The translations under genes and the position numbers were made by a program. Source: Streptomyces sp. JJ66 (GTDB lineage: Bacteria > Actinomycetota > Actinomycetes > Streptomycetales > Streptomycetaceae). From it: a stretch of 64,000 nucleotides of DNA. Where the stretch lies: assembly GCF_019303495.1 (NCBI RefSeq), contig NZ_JAEVFI010000016.1:1-64000 (forward strand). The letters are read 5' to 3'. Shown here in pieces: positions 57,817 through 64,000 of this stretch (position 1 is its first letter; every line of letters starts with the position of its first letter). The notes under the pieces are model-generated. The model saw only the letters and a list, made by a program, of their open reading frames with translations, did no database searches and was not told the origin of the DNA.

Positions 57817-58836
57817 TCACTGCTCCTTGTGGGAGACGGCGTGGGAGACGGCGTGGGAGACATCGCGGGAGGCGTCGCGGGCGAGGGCGCGTACCGTGCG
57901 CGACGGGCTGGGGCGGCCCAGTTGTCCGGCCATCCACCCGCTGGTGGCGGTGAGGCGGCCGAGGTCGGCCCCGGTGTCGATGCCGAGGCCGTCCAGCATC
58001 CACACGAGGTCTTCGGTGGCGAGGTTGCCGGTGGCGCTCTTGGCGTAGGGGCAGCCGCCGAGGCCGCCCGCGCTGGCGTCGATGGTGGTGACGCCGTGCT
58101 GGAGTGCGGTCAGGGTGTTGGCCAGTGCCTGGCCGTAGGTGTCGTGGAAGTGGACGGCCAGGTGCGCGGTGGGCAGCCCGGCGTCGGCGAGCGCGGTGAG
58201 CAGCGCGGTGACGTGGCCGGGGGTGGCGACGCCGATGGTGTCGCCCAGGCTCAGCTCGTCGCAGCCCATGCCGTGCAGGGCGCGGCAGACGTCCACGACC
58301 CGCGCGGGCGGCACCGGCCCTTCCCACGGGTCGCCGAAGCACATGGACAGGTAGCCGCGCACCCGGGCCCCGGCCTCCTTGGCCCGGGCGACGACGGGTT
58401 CGAACATGGCCAGGGCCTCGGCTACGGTGCGGTTGAGGTTGGCCTGGGCGAAGGATTCGGTGGCGCTGGCGAAGACGGCGACGTCGCGGGCGCCGAGGGC
58501 CAGGGCGCGGTCCAGGCCGCGTTCGTTGGGCACCAGCACCGGCAGCCGCACCCCGGGCGTGAGGTCGCGCACGCGTGGGTACAGCTCCTCGGCGTCGGCG
58601 AGCTGGGGCACCCACTTGGGGTGGACGAAGCTGGTGGTCTCCACGGTGCCGAGACCGGCGTCGGCCAGGCGGCGGACGAACTCAGCCTTGACCTCGACGG
58701 GGACGACGGCCGACTCGTTTTGCAGCCCGTCTCGCGGGCCGACCTCGTGGATGCGGACGCGGGCGGGCAGACCGTCCAGCGGCACCCGCATCGGCAGCCC
58801 GGGCGGCGGTGTGGCGTCACTCGTACGGGTGGTCAT
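57817..58836 (-). CDS. mvaB: hydroxymethylglutaryl-CoA lyase
   Basis: The 339-residue TIM-barrel enzyme cleaves HMG-CoA to acetoacetate and acetyl-CoA, the last step of leucine breakdown. Motifs: [10 protein letters not shown] with the catalytic Arg-Asp pair, [28 protein letters not shown], and the glycine-rich loop [16 protein letters not shown] with the active-site Cys. The C-terminus carries a tandem [11 protein letters not shown] peptide, an odd repeat encoded by 12-bp units. Its ATG overlaps the upstream carboxylase stop by 4 bp. Confidence 0.93.
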   Translation of the reverse strand: MTTRTSDATPPPGLPMRVPLDGLPARVRIHEVGPRDGLQNESAVVPVEVKAEFVRRLADAGLGTVETTSFVHPKWVPQLADAEELYPRVRDLTPGVRLPVLVPNERGLDRALALGARDVAVFASATESFAQANLNRTVAEALAMFEPVVARAKEAGARVRGYLSMCFGDPWEGPVPPARVVDVCRALHGMGCDELSLGDTIGVATPGHVTALLTALADAGLPTAHLAVHFHDTYGQALANTLTALQHGVTTIDASAGGLGGCPYAKSATGNLATEDLVWMLDGLGIDTGADLGRLTATSGWMAGQLGRPSPSRTVRALARDASRDVSHAVSHAVSHKEQ

Positions 58837-60986
58837 GCGCGCTCGCCCTCCTTCGTGTCCTCCGCAACGGCGCGGGGGTCCACCACGGCCAGGATCTGGT
58901 CCATGGCGACGGCGGTGCCCGCGGTGACGTCCAGTGCGGTGACGGTCCCGGCGTGCGGGGCGGCGATGACGTGCTCCATCTTCATCGCCTCCACCACCAG
59001 CAGCGCCTGCCCGGCGGCCACCTCCTCGCCGGTGGTGACCTTGACGACGGTCACCGTGCCGGGCATCGGCGCGGTCAGCGCGTCCACGCCCGCGCCGCCG
59101 CCCGCGCCGCGCAGGGCGGCGGCTACCGGGTCATGGGCGCGGACGTGCCAGGCGGCGCCGTCCTGGCCGAGCCAGTGGTCCTCGCCCGCCGGGGCGTGCG
59201 TGAACGTCTGCGTCTGCCCGGCCCACTCCAGCTGGACGCGGCCGGGGGCGAGAGCGGTGAGGCGGGCCGGCACGGGTTCGGCGTCGCCGACGCGGACCTC
59301 GGCGGCGTCGGCCGCGCGTCCGCGCACGTGGACCGTTACCGGGTCGTGGCCCGGCAGCTTCAGGTGGTGCGGCGTCCACGCGGGCGTGCCGCCGAGGCGG
59401 AAGCCGGTGGGGAGGTCGAACGGGTCCGTCCAGCCGCCCGTGGGTGAGGGTTCCAGCGCGGCGTGCCGCAGCAGGGCCGCGGCGGCGTGCACGGTGTCGG
59501 GCACGGCGCCGGGCACGAGGGACGCGGCGTCCCGGTCCACCAGGCCGGTGTCCAGGTTGCCGGAGACGACGTCGGGGTGGGCGAGCAGGGCGCGCAGGAA
59601 CGCGGTGTTGGTGTCCACGCCGAGCACGGTGGTCTGGGCGAGCGCGGCGCGCAGGCGGCGCAGGGCGGTGGGGCGGTCGGGGCCGTGGGCGATGACCTTG
59701 GCGAGCATCGGGTCGTAGGTGGTGCCCACCTCGGTGCCCTCGCTCAGCCCGGAGTCGGTGCGCAGCCCGTCGCCGTCCGGTTCGCGCAGCAGCAGCACCG
59801 TCCCGGCCGAGGGCAGGAAATCGACGCGCGCTCCCCCGCCCCCGGCCGCGCCGGCCGCGCTGGACGCACCAGATGGGCCGGGGCTGACGCGGGCCGTCTC
59901 GGCGCAGATGCGGGCCTCGACCGCGTGCCCGGTGAGCGTCACGTCGTCCTGGGTGAAGGGCAGCGGCTCGCCCGCCGCGACGCGCACCTGCCACTCCACC
60001 AGGTCCAGGCCGCAGATCAGCTCGGTGACCGGGTGTTCGACCTGGAGGCGGGTGTTCATCTCCATGAAGTAGTACGCGCCCGGGTCGCCGCCGGGGACGA
60101 TGAACTCCACCGTGCCCGCGCCACGGTAGCCGCAGGCCCGGGCCGCGTCGGCGGCGGCCTCGCCCATGGCGGCGCGGGTGGCGGCGTCCAGCAGCGGGCT
60201 GGGCGCCTCTTCGATGATCTTCTGGTGCCGCCGCTGGAGCGAGCACTCGCGTTCGCCCAGGTGCAGCACGGTGCCGTGGCCGTCGGCGAGTACCTGGATC
60301 TCGATGTGCCGGGGGCGGTCCACGAAGCGTTCGACCAGCAGTGTGTCATCGCCGAAGGAGGCGCGGGCCTCGCGGCGGGCGGCGGCGATCTCGTCCTCCA
60401 GCGCGCTCGCGTCCCGCACCAGGCGCATGCCCTTGCCGCCGCCGCCCGCAGACGGCTTGAGCAGCACCGGCATGCCGATCTCACGGGCGGCGTCGGCCAG
60501 CTGCACGTCGGTGAGGCCGGAGCCCGAGGACCCGGGGACGACGGGCACCCCGGCGGTGCGCACCGTCTCCTTGGCCCGGATCTTGTCGCCCATCAGCTCG
60601 ATCGCGGCGGCACCCGGACCGATGAACGTCAGCCCCGCCTCGGTGACGGCGGCGGCGAACGCGGCGTTCTCGGCGAGGAAGCCGTAGCCGGGGTGGACGG
60701 CCTGCGCGCCGGTGCGGCGGGCGGCGTCCAGCAGCCGGTCAGCGGACAGGTAGCTCTCGGACGCGGCGGCCGGGCCGATGCGCACGGCGGTGTCGGCCTC
60801 GCGCACGTGCCGGGCGTCGGCGTCGGCGTCGCTGTGCACGGCGACGGAGCGGATGCCCAGCGCCCGCAGCGTGCGGATGACGCGGACGGCGATCTCGCCC
60901 CGGTTGGCGACGAGCACGGTGTCGAACATGCGGCGGGCGGGCGCCTGGTTCGTCGGCGCCCCGGGCTGGTTCAGCTGCGAAGTCAT
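58833..60986 (-). CDS. biotin-dependent acyl-CoA carboxylase alpha subunit (methylcrotonyl-CoA type)
   Basis: The 717-residue protein combines biotin carboxylase ([19 protein letters not shown] at the start, [24 protein letters not shown]) and a C-terminal biotin-carrier domain with [10 protein letters not shown], where the Lys carries biotin. The middle BT-like region links to the beta subunit. With the neighbouring beta subunit, lyase and dehydrogenase, methylcrotonyl-CoA is the likely substrate (leucine pathway). ATG 60986 follows GAGGGGGAG. It starts 10 bp after the beta-subunit stop and overlaps mvaB. Confidence 0.92.
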   Translation of the reverse strand: MTSQLNQPGAPTNQAPARRMFDTVLVANRGEIAVRVIRTLRALGIRSVAVHSDADADARHVREADTAVRIGPAAASESYLSADRLLDAARRTGAQAVHPGYGFLAENAAFAAAVTEAGLTFIGPGAAAIELMGDKIRAKETVRTAGVPVVPGSSGSGLTDVQLADAAREIGMPVLLKPSAGGGGKGMRLVRDASALEDEIAAARREARASFGDDTLLVERFVDRPRHIEIQVLADGHGTVLHLGERECSLQRRHQKIIEEAPSPLLDAATRAAMGEAAADAARACGYRGAGTVEFIVPGGDPGAYYFMEMNTRLQVEHPVTELICGLDLVEWQVRVAAGEPLPFTQDDVTLTGHAVEARICAETARVSPGPSGASSAAGAAGGGGARVDFLPSAGTVLLLREPDGDGLRTDSGLSEGTEVGTTYDPMLAKVIAHGPDRPTALRRLRAALAQTTVLGVDTNTAFLRALLAHPDVVSGNLDTGLVDRDAASLVPGAVPDTVHAAAALLRHAALEPSPTGGWTDPFDLPTGFRLGGTPAWTPHHLKLPGHDPVTVHVRGRAADAAEVRVGDAEPVPARLTALAPGRVQLEWAGQTQTFTHAPAGEDHWLGQDGAAWHVRAHDPVAAALRGAGGGAGVDALTAPMPGTVTVVKVTTGEEVAAGQALLVVEAMKMEHVIAAPHAGTVTALDVTAGTAVAMDQILAVVDPRAVAEDTKEGERA

Positions 60987-60996
60987 GGGCTCCCCC

Positions 60997-62613
60997 TCAC
61001 ATCCGGAAGACGCCGAAGCCGGGCTCACCCAGCGGCGCGTTGGCACAGGCGGTCAGGGCCAGGCCGAGGACGGCGCGCGTCTCCAGCGGGTCGATCACGC
61101 CGTCGTCCCACAGGCGGGCGGTGGCGTAGTAGGCGTTGCCCTGCGTCTCGTACTGGGCGCGTACCGGCGCCTTGAACGCTTCCTCCTCCTGCGCGCTCCA
61201 CTGCTCGCCGCGCGCCTCGATCTGGTCGCGTTTGACGGTGGCCAGCACGGAGGCGGCCTGCTCGCCGCCCATGACGGAGATCTTGGCGTTGGGCCACATC
61301 CACACGAAGCGCGGCCCGTAGGCCCGGCCGCACATCGAGTAGTTGCCCGCGCCGTAGGAGCCGCCGACGACGACGGTGAGCTTCGGTACGCGGGTGGTGG
61401 CCACCGCCGTCACCATCTTGGCGCCGTGCTTGGCGATGCCGCCCGCCTCGTAGTCGCGGCCGACCATGAAGCCGGAGATGTTCTGCAGGAACAGCAGCGG
61501 GATGCCGCGCTGGTCGCACAGCTCGATGAAGTGCGCGCCCTTCTGCGCGGACTCGGCGAACAGGATGCCGTTGTTCGCCACGATCCCGACCGGGTGGCCG
61601 TGCACGCGGGCGAAGCCGGTGACCAGCGTCGTGCCGTACTCGGCCTTGAACTCCTGGAAGCGGGAGCCGTCGGTGACGCGGGCGATGATCTCGCGGACGT
61701 CGTAGGGGGTGCGCGGATCGACCGGGACGGCGCCGTACAGGCCCGCCGGGTCTACGGCTGGCTCCTCGCTGGGCTCCACCGGCCACGGCAGCGGGCCGCG
61801 CGCGGGGAGGGTGGCGACGATGGTGCGGACGATGCGCAGGGCGTGCGCGTCGTCCTCGGCGAGGTGGTCGGTGACGCCGGAGACGCGGGAGTGCACCTCG
61901 CCGCCGCCCAGCTCCTCGGCGGTGACGACCTCGCCGGTGGCCGCCTTCACCAGCGGCGGGCCGCCCAGGAAGATCGTGCCCTGCTCGCGGACGATCACCG
62001 CCTCGTCGCTCATCGCCGGGACGTAGGCGCCGCCAGCGGTGCACGAGCCCAGGACGGCGGCGATCTGCGGGATCTTCGCGGCCGACATGCGGGCCTGGTT
62101 GTAGAAGATGCGCCCGAAGTGCTCGCGGTCGGGGAAGACCTCGTCCTGCATCGGCAGGAAAGCGCCGCCCGAATCCACCAGGTACAGGCACGGCAGGCGG
62201 TTCTCCAGCGCGACCTCCTGGGCGCGCAGGTGCTTCTTGACCGTCATCGGGTAGTACGTGCCGCCCTTGACGGTGGCGTCGTTGGCGACGATCACGCACT
62301 CGCGGCCCGAGACGCGTCCGATGCCCGCGATGACACCGGCGGCCGGAGCCTGCCCGTCGTACAGCCCGTGGGCGGCCAGCGGGGCCAGCTCCAGGAAGGG
62401 CGAGCCGGGGTCGAGCAGCCCGTCCACCCGGTCGCGCGGCAGGAGCTTGCCGCGCGCGGTGTGCCGGGCCCGGGCCCGCTCCCCGCCGCCGAGCCGGGCG
62501 GCGGCCAGCTTCTCGCGAAGCTCGGCGGCCAGCTCCCGGTGGGCGGCCTCGTTGGTGCGCCACGCCGGTGACGCCGGATCGACGGCGCCGGTCAGCGGCG
62601 GTGCCTGCTGCAT
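60997..62613 (-). CDS. accD1: acyl-CoA carboxylase beta subunit (methylcrotonyl-CoA carboxyltransferase)
   Basis: The 538-residue carboxyltransferase has the two crotonase-like halves of this class. Segments are [47 protein letters not shown] and [21 protein letters not shown]. These match methylcrotonyl-CoA carboxylase beta subunits more than propionyl-CoA ones. ATG 62613 follows AAGGGGG and gives MQQAPPLTG; a GTG 21 bp upstream is the alternative. It is the first gene of the four-gene operon, facing a TetR gene over a double operator. The symbol follows the S. coelicolor gene of this context. Confidence 0.9.
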   Translation of the reverse strand: MQQAPPLTGAVDPASPAWRTNEAAHRELAAELREKLAAARLGGGERARARHTARGKLLPRDRVDGLLDPGSPFLELAPLAAHGLYDGQAPAAGVIAGIGRVSGRECVIVANDATVKGGTYYPMTVKKHLRAQEVALENRLPCLYLVDSGGAFLPMQDEVFPDREHFGRIFYNQARMSAAKIPQIAAVLGSCTAGGAYVPAMSDEAVIVREQGTIFLGGPPLVKAATGEVVTAEELGGGEVHSRVSGVTDHLAEDDAHALRIVRTIVATLPARGPLPWPVEPSEEPAVDPAGLYGAVPVDPRTPYDVREIIARVTDGSRFQEFKAEYGTTLVTGFARVHGHPVGIVANNGILFAESAQKGAHFIELCDQRGIPLLFLQNISGFMVGRDYEAGGIAKHGAKMVTAVATTRVPKLTVVVGGSYGAGNYSMCGRAYGPRFVWMWPNAKISVMGGEQAASVLATVKRDQIEARGEQWSAQEEEAFKAPVRAQYETQGNAYYATARLWDDGVIDPLETRAVLGLALTACANAPLGEPGFGVFRM

Positions 62614-62662
62614 GCCCTGAGCCCCCTTGCTCACGGTTCCACAGTTCCTCGGTGGCGCGCGG

Positions 62663-62705
62663 GTTAGCGCGCGTTAACCTCCTCCTCAGGTTAACGCGCG
62701 CTAAC
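62663..62705. promoter_or_regulatory. two TetR-type palindromic operators
   Basis: GTTAGCGCGCGTTAAC (62663-62678) and GTTAACGCGCGCTAAC (62690-62705) are exact inverses of each other and each is itself a near-perfect palindrome. Centres are 27 bp apart. They lie between accD1 and the divergent TetR gene, 22 bp before the regulator ATG, so one repressor dimer per site could shut both promoters. Confidence 0.85.
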
Positions 62706-62727
62706 GGGGCTGTCTAGAATTGCCGCC

Positions 62728-63402
62728 ATGAGCACGAGTACGCAGCCTGCGGCGTCCGCCGAACGGGGCACCCCCGCGCCCACCCGCCGGGAGCAGATCC
62801 TGCGCGAGGCGGCGCGGCTGTTCGCCGAGCGCGGCTTCCACGGCGTCGGCGTGGACGAGATAGGCGCCGCCGTCGGCATCAGCGGCCCCGGGCTCTACCG
62901 CCACTTCCCCGGCAAGGACGCGATGCTCGCGGAGCTGCTGGTCGGCATCAGCGAGCGGCTGCACGAGGGCGGACGCATGCGGCTGGCCGAGGCCACGGCG
63001 TCCGGCAGCCCGGCCGGTGCGGCGCTGGACGCGCTCATCACCGGACACATCGACTTCGCACTCGACGACCGCCCGCTGATCACCCTGCACGACCGCGAGC
63101 TGGACCGGCTGCGCGACGAGGACCGCAAGCGCGTACGCCGCCTCCAGCGCGAGTACGTCGAACTGTGGGTCGGCGTCGTCCGCGAGGTGCACCCAGACCT
63201 GCCGGAACGCGAGGCCCGGGCCGCGGTGCACGCCGTGTTCGGCCTGCTCAACTCCACCCCCCGGCTCAGCCGCCCCACCGCGCTGCCCGACCGCACGGCC
63301 ACCGCAGTGCTGCTGCACCGCCTGGCGCGCGGCGCGTTCACGGCGGCGGCCACCTCGCCGGCGGCACCCGCGGAAGCGGCGGCGCCCGGGGGCACGCGGT
63401 AG
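62728..63402 (+). CDS. TetR-family repressor of the leucine-catabolism operon
   Basis: The 224-residue protein has a TetR DNA-binding domain (REQILREAARLFAERGFHGVGVDEIGAAVGISGPGLYRHFPGKDAML, residues about 20-67; key helix GISGPGLYRHF) and a helical ligand domain. Its position divergent from the acyl-CoA carboxylase operon, with paired palindromes between, indicates a pathway repressor, probably released by an acyl-CoA intermediate. The C-terminus is Ala/Pro-rich. ATG 62728 is directly after the operators, suggesting autoregulation and a short leader. Confidence 0.9.
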   Translation: MSTSTQPAASAERGTPAPTRREQILREAARLFAERGFHGVGVDEIGAAVGISGPGLYRHFPGKDAMLAELLVGISERLHEGGRMRLAEATASGSPAGAALDALITGHIDFALDDRPLITLHDRELDRLRDEDRKRVRRLQREYVELWVGVVREVHPDLPEREARAAVHAVFGLLNSTPRLSRPTALPDRTATAVLLHRLARGAFTAAATSPAAPAEAAAPGGTR

Positions 63403-63493
63403 CGACGGCGCGCGCGGAGGCAGCAGCGCCCGGGGCACGCGGTAGCGCGGGCTGGCCGGACGCGGCGGGAGCTGGCCCCGGCACCGACGCCCG

Positions 63494-64000
63494 CTACAGC
63501 ACCGGGACTCCCCGGTCGGCGAGGAACTTCAGCGGGTCGATGTCGGTGCCGTACTCCCGGCTCGTTCGCACCTCGAAGTGCAGGTGCGGACCGCTGACCC
63601 GCCCCGTCGCCCCCGAGGCGCCGATCCGGTCACCGCCGGTCACCTTCTGCCCCGCCCTCACCTCGCACGCCGACAGGTGCGCGCACAGCGCGAAGTGCCC
63701 GTCGTTCAGCCGGATGACGACAGCCTCGCCATAGTCGCCCTGCTCACCGGCGATATCGACGGTGCCCGTACCCACCGCGTGCACGGCGGTGCCGCTGTCC
63801 ACGGCGAAGTCCACCCCGGTGTGCCGCCCCGCCAGCCAGTCCCCCGGGATGCCGTACGCCGCCGTGACCCGGGGATTCCCGGCCAGCGGACGCGCGTACG
63901 GTGGCCCACCGGCCGGGAACCCGCCCGCCACCGTCCCGCCCAGCGCCAGGTGCCCCACGCCGAGCACCGGCACCGCCCCCAGCACGCCCAGCACGCCACC
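63494..64000 (-). CDS. M23/LytM-type peptidase, cut by the window edge
   Basis: The visible 169 codons end a zinc peptidase of the M23 (LytM/lysostaphin) family. It has AAYGIPGDWLAGRHTGVDFAV (the His-x3-Asp zinc ligands), FALCAHLSA and GPHLHFEVRTS (the His-x-His ligand). Such enzymes cleave peptidoglycan cross-bridges or activate other hydrolases outside the membrane. The frame remains open at 64000, and the hydrophobic VLGVLGAVPVLG probably belongs to a signal peptide whose start lies beyond the edge. GTG 63994 could be an internal start. Confidence 0.85.
   Translation of the reverse strand, partial: GGVLGVLGAVPVLGVGHLALGGTVAGGFPAGGPPYARPLAGNPRVTAAYGIPGDWLAGRHTGVDFAVDSGTAVHAVGTGTVDIAGEQGDYGEAVVIRLNDGHFALCAHLSACEVRAGQKVTGGDRIGASGATGRVSGPHLHFEVRTSREYGTDIDPLKFLADRGVPVL

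Overview
The window is very GC-rich, with strong third-position G/C and frequent GTG and TTG starts. It carries streptomycete hallmarks: an adpA homologue with a TTA codon next to orn, several XRE/DUF5753 + DUF397 pairs, RsbW-like ATPase genes, and large secreted RHS and S37-peptidase proteins. It reads as chromosomal DNA of a Streptomyces or very close relative. No rRNA, CRISPR array, integrase or transposase was seen.

Layout. 0-7 kb: a flotillin/NfeD-like membrane pair, a PucR-type regulator, nhaA with a structured leader, and a membrane-anchored propeller protein. 7.2-9.5 kb: a small, partly deleted RiPP-like locus (GNAT, a short Cys-rich peptide gene, the SPASM tail of a lost radical-SAM gene), fused head to head with a 5'-truncated XRE regulator and its DUF397 partner. 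9.6-16.7 kb: FUSC transporter, mini-HTH protein, copper chaperone with a CsoR-like site, citrate synthase, RecD2-like helicase. 16.9-21.8 kb: a ribose-type ABC operon ending in ribokinase. 22-29.7 kb: S37 peptidase, NUDIX, a secreted RHS protein with a short variable tail and a small membrane neighbour, then a frameshifted XRE gene with DUF397. 29.9-36.2 kb: a fused double ABC exporter and an ATPase/DUF397/XRE locus. 36.3-41.6 kb: gdhA, an agmatinase-like gene, a phosphatase-like gene and an acyl-CoA dehydrogenase. 41.7-45.5 kb: tRNA-His, orn, adpA, a universal stress protein and a candidate structured RNA. 45.5-51.9 kb: two more XRE/ATPase loci flanking glmS. 52.2-54.7 kb: a three-gene RiPP cluster (tgmA precursor, tgmB ATP-grasp ligase, tgmC PIMT-like methyltransferase). 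56.6-63.4 kb: a leucine-catabolism operon (acyl-CoA dehydrogenase, HMG-CoA lyase, biotin-dependent carboxylase alpha and beta) diverging from its TetR regulator over a double palindromic operator. The right edge cuts an M23 peptidase gene.

The most interesting content is the graspetide/imiditide-type cluster at 50.2-54.7 kb and the remnant RiPP locus at 7.2-8.5 kb. Next come the dense set of WhiJ-like XRE/DUF397/ATPase loci, some decaying, the three-hairpin RNA candidate at 45.4 kb, and the RHS tail plus small membrane protein that look like a toxin-immunity arrangement. All functional calls come from reading the translated sequence and family knowledge; no database search was run.
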